The position numbers and the translations under genes were made by a program. A stretch of DNA of 54,608 nt from Paracoccaceae bacterium. GTDB lineage: Bacteria; Pseudomonadota; Alphaproteobacteria; Rhodobacterales; Rhodobacteraceae. Positions 45,132 through 54,250 of the stretch are shown piece after piece (within the stretch, counting starts at the first letter, position 1; each line of letters starts with the position of its first letter). Location of the stretch: contig JAPOXR010000028.1 of assembly GCA_026706985.1 (NCBI GenBank), positions 1-54,608 on the forward strand. The letters run 5' to 3'. The notes under the pieces were generated by a model, which ran no database searches, was not told the origin of the DNA, and saw only the letters and a program-made list of their open reading frames with translations.

Positions 45132-45593
45132 ATGAAGCTCAGTACAAGAGGCCGATACGCAATGGTCGCTCTAGTCGATTTGGCTATGGAGGATCATTCC
45201 TCCCCGATTACCCTGGCGGCGATCGGTGAGCGCCAGAATGTATCCACGGCATATCTTGAGCAGCTCTTTGTGAAGCTGCGCCGGGCGGGTCTGGTTGAAT
45301 CCGTGCGCGGTCCCAATGGCGGCTACCGATTGGCGATGAGCCCGGAGGAGATCAAAATTTCCGCCGTGATGCAGGCTGTTGATGAAAGCCTTGAAGTGAT
45401 GATGCTGGGCAGTCAGGCTGCCAGCGGAGCCCATTCCGGCACCAAGGCTCAGTCGCTGACCAACCGGCTGTGGGAGGGTTTGGCCGCACAGGTCTATGTC
45501 TTTCTGCATCAAGCCAGTCTGGCGGATATTGTCCGAAATCGTCTGGCCCCATGCCCGGCCGTGCCCAATCTGCTGCGGGTGGTCGACGAGTGA
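45132..45593 (+). CDS. IscR-like Rrf2-family regulator lacking cluster cysteines
   Basis: This 153-aa Rrf2 winged-helix regulator starts MKLSTRGRYAMVALVDLAM. The recognition helix and wing are well kept (NVSTAYLEQLFVKLRRAGLV, VRGPNGGYRLAM). The segment that in IscR carries three Cys and one His for a [2Fe-2S] cluster (E. coli: C, C, C, LTH) here reads GSQAASGAHSGTKAQSLTN. All three Cys are replaced by Ser or Ala and the His by Asn. The only Cys is Cys141 near the C-terminus. Rhodobacter-type IscR is also known to lack the usual ligands. It is first in the suf operon, 2 nt before the cysteine desulfurase, so it probably autoregulates the operon. Confidence 0.9.
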   Translation: MKLSTRGRYAMVALVDLAMEDHSSPITLAAIGERQNVSTAYLEQLFVKLRRAGLVESVRGPNGGYRLAMSPEEIKISAVMQAVDESLEVMMLGSQAASGAHSGTKAQSLTNRLWEGLAAQVYVFLHQASLADIVRNRLAPCPAVPNLLRVVDE

Positions 45594-45595
45594 CA

Positions 45596-46672
45596 ATGCA
45601 GAGGGCCTATCTCGACTGGAATGCCACCGCCCCGATTCGAGACAGCGCCAGACAGGCAATGGCGGACGCGTTTGAGATTGTCGGTAACCCGTCCTCAACC
45701 CATGCCGAAGGACGGGCTGCGCGCGCATTGATCGAATCCGCACGTGAAGCGCTTGCCACGGCTTGCGGAACCCCGGGCGGAAAAGTCATATTCACTTCCG
45801 GCGCAACCGAAGCCGCGGCCTGGATTCTTTCCCGGACCCGGCTTTCCTCGGCGCCGATCGAACACCCGGCGGTGTTGAAATGGACCGATCCGGTATGGCA
45901 ACCCGATACGCAGGGGCGGGTGCGGGTTGATGCGCCGGAAACCGCTACGCTGCAGCTGGCAAATGGCGAAACCGGGGTGATACAGGAACTACCGCAGGGT
46001 ATCCGGGTCACGGATGCGACCCAAGCCTTCGGAAAAATTCCGATTGCATCTGCGATCGCTAAAGCCGACATCGCTATCCTGTCGGCACATAAACTGGGTG
46101 GACCGAAGGGCGTTGGTGCTGTCATATTGAAAGATGGGGTTGACCTCGAGGCGTTGCACAAAGGCGGGGGTCAGGAATATGGGTTGCGTTCGGGCACCGA
46201 GAATTTGAGTGGTATCGCCGGATTTGGCGCCGCTGCCAGGTCCGCCCGGGAGGAATTGTCACGCGGCATATGGGAACAGGTTGCCGAAATGAGAGACAGG
46301 CTGGAATCGATGCTGCGGGAAGAGTGTGATGAAGTCGTCGTTTTTGGACACGGCACGGCACGGCTACCGAATACATCCTGTTTCGCGGTACCGGGCTGGA
46401 AGGCGGAAACCCAGGTGATGCAGTTGGATTTGAACGGCTTTGCGGTGTCTGCGGGTTCGGCCTGCACCTCAGGCAAGACCCGGACAAGCGGCGTGTTGCC
46501 GGCCATGGGTGTCCCCGATGCGCTTGCAGGATCGGCGATAAGGGTATCCATAGGTGAGCGAACCACAATTGATGAAATCGACAGATTTGTGCAAGCGTGG
46601 TCAGAACAGAGAAAACGATTCAGCCGCCGCAACCGGGTGGGAACGGAACCAGTGACCCAGGAGGCGGCATAG
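45596..46672 (+). CDS. Cysteine desulfurase, NifS/IscS-like
   Basis: This 358-aa PLP enzyme takes sulfur from cysteine for Fe-S clusters. [32 protein letters not shown] lysine Lys166 in [14 protein letters not shown] and catalytic Cys290 in [15 protein letters not shown] on a mobile loop place it in the group I (NifS/IscS) class. It is shorter than IscS (404 aa). It is co-transcribed with the regulator upstream and sufB downstream. A second, group II desulfurase (sufS) ends the same operon, so two sulfur donors coexist. Confidence 0.93.
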   Translation: MQRAYLDWNATAPIRDSARQAMADAFEIVGNPSSTHAEGRAARALIESAREALATACGTPGGKVIFTSGATEAAAWILSRTRLSSAPIEHPAVLKWTDPVWQPDTQGRVRVDAPETATLQLANGETGVIQELPQGIRVTDATQAFGKIPIASAIAKADIAILSAHKLGGPKGVGAVILKDGVDLEALHKGGGQEYGLRSGTENLSGIAGFGAAARSAREELSRGIWEQVAEMRDRLESMLREECDEVVVFGHGTARLPNTSCFAVPGWKAETQVMQLDLNGFAVSAGSACTSGKTRTSGVLPAMGVPDALAGSAIRVSIGERTTIDEIDRFVQAWSEQRKRFSRRNRVGTEPVTQEAA

Positions 46673-46680
46673 GAATTACC

Positions 46681-48204
46681 ATGGTACAGACACAAAATGT
46701 CAAAATCCGCGATGGTGTCGATATCGACACGGTCAATACGGTTGCATCCGTGGGCGGCGCTTACCGGCATGGCTGGGAAACCGATATTGAAATGGAATAT
46801 GCGCCGAAGGGCCTGAGCGAAGATATTGTCAGGTTGATCTCGGCCAAGAATGATGAGCCGGAATGGCTGACGGGGTGGCGTGTGTCAGCGTACAAACGCT
46901 GGATTTCGATGCGGGAACCGGATTGGGCGATGGTCAGTTACCCGGCGATTAACTACCAGGACCAATATTACTACGCCAAGCCGAAGAGCATGGACCAGCG
47001 TCCCCGTTCGCTTGATGAAGTCGATCCCAAACTTCTGGAAACCTATGAGAAACTCGGGATTCCGCTGCGCGAACAGGAGATTCTCGCCGGCGTGGAAGGT
47101 GCCGACGGGCCTCCTGCGGACGTTCGCCGGGTCGCGGTCGATGCCGTATTTGATTCGGTGTCCGTGGGCACCACATTTCAGGATGAATTGCGCAAGGCCG
47201 GTGTCATTTTCTGTTCCTTCTCCGAGGCGGTGAGAGAATTTCCGGATCTGGTTCAGAAATATCTCGGCTCCGTCGTGCCGATTACGGACAATTACTTTGC
47301 CACACTGAATTCCGCCGTATTTTCTGATGGTTCCTTTGTCTTCGTCCCACCCGGTGTCAGATGCCCGATGGAACTCTCGACATATTTCCGCATCAATGCC
47401 AGAGATACCGGCCAGTTTGAACGCACGCTGATCATTGCCGATAAGGGCGCACAAGTCAGCTATCTCGAAGGGTGCACAGCCCCGCAGCGCGACACTTCGC
47501 AGTTGCATGCCGCCGTGGTCGAGTTGGTGGCGCTGGAGGATGCGGAGATCAAATATTCCACTGTCCAGAACTGGTTTCCCGGCGATGCGGAAGGCAAGGG
47601 CGGGATCTATAATTTCGTAACCAAACGCGCCGATTGCCGGGGTGACCGTTCGCGGGTCATGTGGACACAGGTTGAGACCGGCTCAGCGGTGACTTGGAAA
47701 TATCCGAGTTGCATTCTGCGTGGCGCCGAAAGCCATGGCGAATTCTATTCCATAGCGATCACAAATAACCGGCAACAGGCCGATACCGGCACAAAAATGG
47801 TGCATCTCGGGCGCAATTCGCGCTCCAGAATAGTCTCTAAGGGAATTTCCGCCGGCACAGCGCAGAACACCTATCGCGGGCTGGTTTCTGTCCACCCGAA
47901 AGCAGCCGATTGCCGTAATTACACCCAATGCGACAGTCTTCTGATCGGCGATCAATGCGGCGCCCATACCGTTCCCTATATCGAACTCAAGAACAGCTCG
48001 TCGCGGGTTGAGCATGAGGCGACGACTTCAAAGGTGGACGAGGATCAACTGTTTTACTGCCGCCAGCGTGGCATGACGGAAGAGGAAGCGGTGGCACTGG
48101 TCGTCAACGGTTTCTGCCGCGAGGTGCTGCAGGCCCTGCCGATGGAGTTTGCCATGGAAGCACAACAGCTTGTAGCGATCTCACTGGAAGGTTCAGTCGG
48201 TTGA
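46681..48204 (+). CDS. sufB: Fe-S cluster assembly protein SufB
   Basis: This 507-aa SufB is the scaffold core of the SufBC2D complex that builds Fe-S clusters. ATG 46681 starts [12 protein letters not shown]; further upstream the frame has no good start. It shows [56 protein letters not shown], the beta-helix core [19 protein letters not shown] and the functionally essential Cys in [10 protein letters not shown], then [19 protein letters not shown]. It is 8 nt after the desulfurase. A cupin gene, not sufC, comes next. Confidence 0.97.
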   Translation: MVQTQNVKIRDGVDIDTVNTVASVGGAYRHGWETDIEMEYAPKGLSEDIVRLISAKNDEPEWLTGWRVSAYKRWISMREPDWAMVSYPAINYQDQYYYAKPKSMDQRPRSLDEVDPKLLETYEKLGIPLREQEILAGVEGADGPPADVRRVAVDAVFDSVSVGTTFQDELRKAGVIFCSFSEAVREFPDLVQKYLGSVVPITDNYFATLNSAVFSDGSFVFVPPGVRCPMELSTYFRINARDTGQFERTLIIADKGAQVSYLEGCTAPQRDTSQLHAAVVELVALEDAEIKYSTVQNWFPGDAEGKGGIYNFVTKRADCRGDRSRVMWTQVETGSAVTWKYPSCILRGAESHGEFYSIAITNNRQQADTGTKMVHLGRNSRSRIVSKGISAGTAQNTYRGLVSVHPKAADCRNYTQCDSLLIGDQCGAHTVPYIELKNSSSRVEHEATTSKVDEDQLFYCRQRGMTEEEAVALVVNGFCREVLQALPMEFAMEAQQLVAISLEGSVG

Positions 48205-48225
48205 GCGGAGGATCTGGAGAATAAA

Positions 48226-48732
48226 ATGCCTGAGTCGGTTATCTCAATCTCCAGCGTGCAGGGCTTTGATTTCGGTCCCGACGGTGGTTCCAAGCGTATC
48301 GGAGGCACTTTGCGCCGATTGGGTGATGCGCTTGGACTGAAAGGTTTGGGTTGCACCCATATCTCGGTGCAGCCGGGCATGCGTGCATTTCCTTTCCACA
48401 ATCATCTTGCCAATGATGAACTCTTTGTCATCCTTTCCGGCACCGGGACTTACCGATACGGCAGTCATGAATATCCGATTGCCGGCGGCGATATCTGCGC
48501 TGCCGGGAAGGGAGGTCCGGACAATGCCCACCAGATTATCAATACCGGCGAACAACCCCTTGAATATCTGGCCATTTCGACAATGAATGACCCGGAGGTA
48601 GTCGAATATCCCGATAGCGGCAAATTCGCCGCCATCGCTGTTGCGCCGGGCGCCGGCTTCATGGAGGCGCACCTTCGTTTCATCGGCCGGGCCGGGGACA
48701 GCGTAGGGTATTTTGACGGCGAAGAGACCTGA
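48226..48732 (+). CDS. Cupin-domain protein inside the suf operon
   Basis: This 168-aa single-domain cupin has metal-site motif 1 in FPFHNHLANDELFVILSG (two His and Glu) and motif 2 around KGGPDNAHQIINTG with the third His. Cupins of this type bind Fe, Mn or Zn and may be sugar isomerases, dioxygenases or sensors; the sequence does not decide. It sits 21 nt after sufB and 79 nt before sufC on the same strand, so it belongs to the Fe-S transcript. A metal-related accessory role is only a guess. Confidence 0.85.
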   Translation: MPESVISISSVQGFDFGPDGGSKRIGGTLRRLGDALGLKGLGCTHISVQPGMRAFPFHNHLANDELFVILSGTGTYRYGSHEYPIAGGDICAAGKGGPDNAHQIINTGEQPLEYLAISTMNDPEVVEYPDSGKFAAIAVAPGAGFMEAHLRFIGRAGDSVGYFDGEET

Positions 48733-48811
48733 GCGTCGCTTCGGTGATTACGTTCTTTTTTGAAAACTTATCCTGTCAACATTCGGATCAACTCATCCAC
48801 TAGGAGAATTA

Positions 48812-49567
48812 ATGCTTTCTATCAATAATTTACGCGCGAAACTTGAAGAAGATGATAAGTTGATTCTGAATGGTGTTGACCTGCAGGTCGATGCCGGCGA
48901 AGTGCATGCGATCATGGGTCCAAACGGCTCAGGTAAGTCTACGCTCTCATATATACTGGCTGGACGTGACGGCTATGAAATCCTGAACGGATCGGCAAAA
49001 CTGGATGGAATGGAGTTGCTGGAACTCGAACCCGAGGAGCGGGCGGCAGCCGGGTTATTTCTGGCATTCCAGTATCCGGTTGAGATTGCCGGCGTGGGCA
49101 ATATGACTTTTCTGCGCACCGCCTTGAACGCCCAGCGCAAAGCCCGGGGCGAAGATGAAGTCTCAGCCGCCGAATTTCTGCGCCGTGCACGCGATCAGGC
49201 AAAGTCCCTCGGCATCGGAAACGAGTTGCTGAAGAGACCGGTGAATTTCGGATTTTCGGGCGGTGAGAAAAAGCGCAATGAAATCCTGCAGATGGCGATA
49301 CTTCAACCGCGCATGTGTATTCTGGATGAAACCGATTCGGGATTGGATGTCGATGCGATGCGTCAGGTGGCAGCGGCGATCAATGGACTAAAATCGGCAA
49401 ATCGTTCGATTTTGCTGGTGACCCACTATCAAAGGCTGCTGAACCATATCACACCCGATAAGGTTCATATCATGTCCGCGGGACGGATTGTGGAAACCGG
49501 TGGTCCGGAACTTGCCTTACATGTGGAAACCAAAGGTTACGCGGAATTTGCCGCGGAGGCGGCATAA
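48812..49567 (+). CDS. sufC: Fe-S cluster assembly ATPase SufC
   Basis: This 251-aa ABC-type ATPase drives conformational change of the SufBCD complex. Walker A is MGPNGSGKSTLSYIL, the ABC signature is GFSGGEKKRNEILQM, and Walker B with Glu is MCILDETDSGLDVDAM. The H-loop lies in LLVTHYQRLLNHI. Ribosome site AGGAG lies 7 nt before ATG. The stop overlaps the sufD start (ATAATGG region), so the two are coupled. Length is normal. Confidence 0.98.
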   Translation: MLSINNLRAKLEEDDKLILNGVDLQVDAGEVHAIMGPNGSGKSTLSYILAGRDGYEILNGSAKLDGMELLELEPEERAAAGLFLAFQYPVEIAGVGNMTFLRTALNAQRKARGEDEVSAAEFLRRARDQAKSLGIGNELLKRPVNFGFSGGEKKRNEILQMAILQPRMCILDETDSGLDVDAMRQVAAAINGLKSANRSILLVTHYQRLLNHITPDKVHIMSAGRIVETGGPELALHVETKGYAEFAAEAA

Positions 49568-50844
49568 TGGCGCTGCCGCCCCACATCCTGCAACCGCTTG
49601 CCGGTCATGTGCCTTCCTCGGCGCTGGCATTGGATTCGGCGCGCGGCGCCGCCTGGTCGCATCCGGCGCGGCGGCTGGCGGAGCGGCGGCTGGAGACTGC
49701 CGGTCTTCCAACGCGCCGTGACGAGTATTGGCGATACACCGATCCGGGCGGGTTTCTGGATTATCGACAGGAAGATGCCGGAGCATTGCCGGCACCGCCG
49801 GCAATTGCCGGTGATGCGTTGAACCTGGTTTCCCGCGACAGCGTATTCGAACTCCCCGGGGAGACCATGGCCGGCACAGGAGTCCGGATTGCCGGGCTGG
49901 GAACCGGTCATCGGCTTGGCGAAGGACGGGTTCAGAATTCATACGGCTCGCTGGAGGCGGAAACACAGGAGATGATTCCGCGGGGGTTGGCAGCCGCGAA
50001 TAGCTGCTTTGCCGAGGATGGGCTGCTGATTGAATGCGATGGGCGCCTTAAGCAGCCGCTGCAGCTGCTTCACTCTGCCAGCGGCGCGGCAAGAAGCGCC
50101 ATGCTTCATCATGTCATTGACGTCAGGCCTGGGGCGGAACTCGTCATCATCGAATCGGGCAGTCCAGCCCCGACGTCGAACACCGTTATCGAGATCAATA
50201 TCGCCGAGGGAGCTTCCTGTCACCTGATCCGGATCGCCGCAGCGGCAACCACCTCGGTCTGTTCGGTATTTGCCAGTGTCGCTGAAGGCGGCGAATTTCA
50301 CCAGTTCAGCCTGAGCGCCGGGACGAGATGGTTCCGGAATGAATCCGTAGTCACGCTGCATGGCGACAACGCCGTAACCAAACTCGCCGGTGCTTTCATC
50401 GGCGGGCAACAAAACCATCATGATGACACGGTTCTGGTCATCCATGAAGGGCGGCATTGCGAGAGTCGCCAGGTTTTCAAGAAAGTGCTCCGGAATGCCG
50501 CGAAAGGGATTTTTCAGGGAAAGATCCTTGTGCGTCCCGACGCACAGCACACGGATGGGTATCAAATCAGCCAGGCGCTGCTGATTGATGATTCAGCACA
50601 GTTTCTTGCCAAACCGGAACTCGAAATCTACGCCGATGACGTTGCCTGCTCGCACGGCTCAACATCGGGCGGCCTCGAGAAACTTCCTTTCTTCTACCTC
50701 CGTTCACGCGGCCTGGATAAAGCTTCCGCCGAGGAAATACTGGCTTTGGCGTTTCTGGCGGGAGCAATTGATGAAGTCGCTGATACCGGGCTTCGTCATT
50801 CGCTGTTCGAACTCGCCACCCGTTGGTATTCAGAATTACGTTGA
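49567..50844 (+). CDS. sufD: Fe-S cluster assembly protein SufD
   Basis: At 425 aa, this is the partner of SufB in the SufBC2D complex. The N-terminal helical part (about 1-100, with RRDEYWRYTDPGGFLDY) is followed by the beta-helix core, where FHQFSLSAGTRWFRNESVV and QNHHDDTVLVIHEG lie. The C-terminal LLIDDSAQFLAKPELEIYAD and VACSHGSTSGGL carry the conserved His that corresponds to E. coli His360. It is translationally coupled to sufC. The N-terminal region is divergent, as usual for SufD. Confidence 0.95.
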   Translation: MALPPHILQPLAGHVPSSALALDSARGAAWSHPARRLAERRLETAGLPTRRDEYWRYTDPGGFLDYRQEDAGALPAPPAIAGDALNLVSRDSVFELPGETMAGTGVRIAGLGTGHRLGEGRVQNSYGSLEAETQEMIPRGLAAANSCFAEDGLLIECDGRLKQPLQLLHSASGAARSAMLHHVIDVRPGAELVIIESGSPAPTSNTVIEINIAEGASCHLIRIAAAATTSVCSVFASVAEGGEFHQFSLSAGTRWFRNESVVTLHGDNAVTKLAGAFIGGQQNHHDDTVLVIHEGRHCESRQVFKKVLRNAAKGIFQGKILVRPDAQHTDGYQISQALLIDDSAQFLAKPELEIYADDVACSHGSTSGGLEKLPFFYLRSRGLDKASAEEILALAFLAGAIDEVADTGLRHSLFELATRWYSELR

Positions 50845-51339
50845 ATGGCTGCCGCCAGCGACCTGATTCTCACCTATCTTCGTCCGAGGCAGGTCATGTG
50901 CAGGCGGTTCGCCATGGCGACCGGGGAAGGTCAGGCGCTGAGTTATCTTGTTTCCGCCTGCCTGCTGTTTTTCCTGGCGCAAACTCCGGCGATGGTTCGC
51001 CAGCACATCATGCTGGCGGAGGAGCTTCCATTGGCAGGAATTGCGGCTGGCCGCCTGTTGGGAATGGCTGTGTTCGCTCCGATCGCTTTCTATGCGGTGG
51101 CGGCCCTGACGGTGCTGCTGTTGCGATGCATTTCAATCCGGATTTCCTGGCTCAGCGCCAGGATCAGCCTGTTCTGGTCGCTGCTGGCGGTATCACCCGC
51201 GATGTTGGTGCTCGGCATTTTACGGGGGTTGATCGACACGCAGTCGATTCTGCTTCCCCTGTCGATCGGCGTCGCGGTGACCTTCCTGATATTTTGGGTG
51301 GTTGGGCTTTTGGAAGCGGTTGCAAGGCACGGCTGCTGA
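50845..51339 (+). CDS. Multi-pass membrane protein (YIP1-like) in suf operon
   Basis: This 164-aa protein starts immediately after the sufD stop. It has four hydrophobic segments (around 30-48, 68-92, 110-125 and 135-158) separated by short polar loops, and an N-terminal stretch LTYLRPRQVMCRRFA that resembles YIP1-family proteins. YIP1 proteins of this size appear in the suf operons of some Rhodobacterales; the function is unknown. It is followed by a second similar gene. It could help the adjacent assembly machinery at the membrane or be a passenger. Confidence 0.75.
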   Translation: MAAASDLILTYLRPRQVMCRRFAMATGEGQALSYLVSACLLFFLAQTPAMVRQHIMLAEELPLAGIAAGRLLGMAVFAPIAFYAVAALTVLLLRCISIRISWLSARISLFWSLLAVSPAMLVLGILRGLIDTQSILLPLSIGVAVTFLIFWVVGLLEAVARHGC

Positions 51340-51416
51340 AATGATTGCACTTGCCGGGTTGCCGCTTTGCTTGTCTGCCACTATCTCCCATCCCGGAACC
51401 CACCCGTTGGCGGATC

Positions 51417-51977
51417 ATGACAGCAAAATTCATTGAACTCGTTCAAATCACACTGCTCGACCCGCAGAAGGGAGGCCGGATCCTGCTGAGCCGCGGCTAC
51501 CCGATCGGCGTGGTCGCGGAGTTGGTTGTGCTTGTTACCGCTCTGGGTGCACTCATGACCCATTTCTCCGTGTCGATGCTTGACCTTCATCCGGGTCAAC
51601 CATTTGCCATTGCCGTCGGCCAATTGCTGGCGCTGGGGGTGCTTGCATTGGCCACCTTTCTGATCGGTCGATTGTTCGGCGGCACCGGTAGTCTACCGCA
51701 GACAGTCATAATGATCTGCTGGATTCAGATTGTGATGCTGCTGGTTCAATTGCCGATCATTATCATCAGCGCATTGCTGAGCTCCGGAGCCGGAGGAGCC
51801 ATTTCCGACTTTCTCAGTATTCTCCCGCTACTGCTGTTCTTTTGGATGTATGTGAATTTTGTGAAAACCCTGCACGCTTTCAAATCGGCCTGGAAAGTGT
51901 TGACCGGGGTCGTTTTGACGATTTTCGCAGCCGCTTTCGCGGCCGTCAGCCTGCTGACACTGACCATTCTGTCCTGA
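51417..51977 (+). CDS. YIP1-family membrane protein in suf operon
   Basis: This 186-aa protein starts at ATG 51417 (MTAKFIELVQITLLDPQKGG). The N-terminal amphipathic part with DPQKGGRILLSRGYP is the usual YIP1 lead-in. Five hydrophobic segments follow (about 33-50, 64-85, 95-120, 130-145 and 160-185). A longer frame upstream exists but has a poor N-terminus. It is the second of two membrane proteins between sufD and sufS. The role is unknown; the pairing suggests they act together. Confidence 0.78.
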   Translation: MTAKFIELVQITLLDPQKGGRILLSRGYPIGVVAELVVLVTALGALMTHFSVSMLDLHPGQPFAIAVGQLLALGVLALATFLIGRLFGGTGSLPQTVIMICWIQIVMLLVQLPIIIISALLSSGAGGAISDFLSILPLLLFFWMYVNFVKTLHAFKSAWKVLTGVVLTIFAAAFAAVSLLTLTILS

Positions 51978-51987
51978 GGATTCGTAT

Positions 51988-53208
51988 ATGTTTGATATCG
52001 ATGCGGTCCGCAAAGATTTCCCGATCCTGGCACGTGAGATCCGGGGTCATCCGCTGGTATATCTGGACAGCGCGGCTTCAGCGCAAAAACCCAGAGCTGT
52101 GCTGGACGTCATCAACAACGCCTACAGCCGGGAATATGCCAATGTGCATCGCGGGCTGCACTTTCTCTCCGGCGTGGCGACTGACAAGTATGAAGAGGTC
52201 AGATGTAAGATCAAATCATTCATCAATGCCGCCCATGATGATGAAATCATCTACACAGGAGGCAGTACCGAGAGCATCAACATGGTTGCCTATAGCTGGG
52301 CACTGCCGCGCCTCAAAGAGGGTGACGAAATCCTGCTCTCCGCCCTTGAGCATCACGCCAACATCGTTCCCTGGCACTTCCTGCGGGAACGGCTTGGCGT
52401 TCAACTGGTTTGGATCGAACCGGAACAGGATGGTGTTCTGGACCCGCAGCGGGTTGCGGATGCGATGTCGCCGAAAACGAGGCTTTTGGCGCTCAGCCAT
52501 ATGTCGAATGTTCTGGGAACCCGGATCGATATCAAGGCCATCGCAGCGCTCGCACGGGAGAAGGGGGTGCCGATACTGGCGGACGGATCGCAATCGACCG
52601 TGCACGGCCCGATCGATGTCCAGGATCTGGGTGTCGATTTTTTTGCCCTGACCGGTCACAAACTCTACGGACCGACAGCGTCCGGTGCACTTTACGCAAA
52701 GCGCCGCAGATTGCAGGAGATGCGCCCCTTCATGGGTGGTGGTGACATGATCCGGGAAGTGACACGCAGCCATGTGACCTATGCTGAGCCACCGCTCATG
52801 CTCGAAGCCGGAACTCCGGCGATCGTGCAGATGATCGGTCTCGGTGCGGCGATTGATTACGTCTCGGCTTTGGGAATGGAAAATATCGCGCGGCATGAGG
52901 CGGACATCGCGGCCTATGCGGCTGCAAAACTCGCCGACGAGCCTTGGATTATCCAGCAGGGCACTGCACCCGGCAAAGCTGCAATCTTTTCATTCACGCT
53001 TGCAGGCCCGGCTCACCCACATGATGTTTCAACCATTCTGGATCAGCAGGGAATTGCGGTCCGGGCAGGTCACCACTGCGCGCAGCCGCTGATGAGTTTC
53101 TTCCGCCTGACCGCCACCTGCCGTGCATCATTTGGCCTTTACAGCACAATTCAGGAAGTGGACCGGCTTTTGGAAGGGCTTCACGTCTGTCGAGATATGC
53201 TTGGTTGA
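51988..53208 (+). CDS. sufS: Cysteine desulfurase SufS
   Basis: This 406-aa group II cysteine desulfurase has VYLDSAASAQKPRAVLDVI near the start, HRGLHFLSGVATDKYE, the PLP lysine Lys225 in ALTGHKLYGPTASG and catalytic Cys364 in RAGHHCAQPLM. In the Suf system the sulfur is passed to SufE or SufU and on to SufB. No sufE, sufA or sufT gene follows within the window; the next gene is rfbA. It is 10 nt after the second membrane protein gene and ends the operon. Confidence 0.97.
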   Translation: MFDIDAVRKDFPILAREIRGHPLVYLDSAASAQKPRAVLDVINNAYSREYANVHRGLHFLSGVATDKYEEVRCKIKSFINAAHDDEIIYTGGSTESINMVAYSWALPRLKEGDEILLSALEHHANIVPWHFLRERLGVQLVWIEPEQDGVLDPQRVADAMSPKTRLLALSHMSNVLGTRIDIKAIAALAREKGVPILADGSQSTVHGPIDVQDLGVDFFALTGHKLYGPTASGALYAKRRRLQEMRPFMGGGDMIREVTRSHVTYAEPPLMLEAGTPAIVQMIGLGAAIDYVSALGMENIARHEADIAAYAAAKLADEPWIIQQGTAPGKAAIFSFTLAGPAHPHDVSTILDQQGIAVRAGHHCAQPLMSFFRLTATCRASFGLYSTIQEVDRLLEGLHVCRDMLG

Positions 53209-53228
53209 GACGCAATGGGGACTGAGTC

Positions 53229-54122
53229 ATGAAAGGCATTGTCATTGCAGGCGGCGAGGGTTCCCGTCTGGCGCCGGCGACAGCAACAACCAGTAAATGC
53301 CTGCTTTCCGTCTACAATAAGCCGATGGTTTATTACCCTTTAAGCGTTCTGATGCTGGCGGGAATCCGTGATATCCTGGTGATTTCCCGACCCCGCGACA
53401 TCAACGCCTATGCGACGCATCTTCAGGATGGTCACCAATGGGGAATCAGCATCACATATGCCGAACAGGAAAACCCGCGTGGCGGCATCGGAGAAGCATT
53501 CATTATCGGACGTGATTTTGTCGGAGACGGCCCCTGCAGCCTGGTCCTCGGAGACAATCTGTTTTTCGGACAAGGGCTCCAGAACCGCCTGCGGGGGGCG
53601 CTTGAGAGACATCGGGGCGCAACCGTTTTCGCCTATCAGGTGCGCGATCCGGGTAAATTCGGAGTTGTGAGTTTCGATGAATACGGACAGGCAAGCGAAT
53701 TAATTGAGAAACCGGCGCATCCTCGATCGAATTGGGCTGTGACAGGTCTCTATATCTATGACAACAGCGTTCTGGATGTCGCCCGGGATACGCCGCCTGG
53801 AAACCGCGGCGAATTGGAGATCACGGATATCAATTGCCACTACCTGCAATCGGGAATGTTGCGGGTGGAAAGGCTGGGTCCGGGATTTGCCTGGTTCGAT
53901 GCCGGCACGCCGGACAGCCTGCTTGAGGCATCGCACTTTGTGCGCACAATCGAACGCCGTCAGCATCAGAGCTGCGCAGTACCGGAAGAAATCGCCTTCC
54001 AGAATGGATGGATTGACCAGGCGCAGCTGCAGCGGCTCGGACAGGATATCCGGCGCAGCGATTACGGACGCTATCTGGTCCGGTTAGCGGAAGGAAAAGC
54101 GCTGGCCGGATCCTGGGAATGA
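53229..54122 (+). CDS. rfbA: Glucose-1-phosphate thymidylyltransferase
   Basis: This 297-aa enzyme makes dTDP-glucose, the precursor of dTDP-rhamnose and related surface sugars. The nucleotide-binding loop GGEGSRLAPATATTSKCLL, KPMVYYPLSVLMLAGIRDIL, LVLGDNLFFGQGL, PAHPRSNWAVTGLYIYDN and AWFDAGTPDSLLEAS match RmlA/RfbA. The catalytic loop is slightly changed (SKCLL for SKQLL). It lies 20 nt after sufS but is functionally unrelated. The remaining rml genes are not in the window. Confidence 0.96.
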   Translation: MKGIVIAGGEGSRLAPATATTSKCLLSVYNKPMVYYPLSVLMLAGIRDILVISRPRDINAYATHLQDGHQWGISITYAEQENPRGGIGEAFIIGRDFVGDGPCSLVLGDNLFFGQGLQNRLRGALERHRGATVFAYQVRDPGKFGVVSFDEYGQASELIEKPAHPRSNWAVTGLYIYDNSVLDVARDTPPGNRGELEITDINCHYLQSGMLRVERLGPGFAWFDAGTPDSLLEASHFVRTIERRQHQSCAVPEEIAFQNGWIDQAQLQRLGQDIRRSDYGRYLVRLAEGKALAGSWE

Positions 54123-54173
54123 CCGGAGAATGCGGATTGCATCGAACTTCGGGCACGCCTATAGATTCACCAG

Positions 54174-54250
<77 letters not shown>

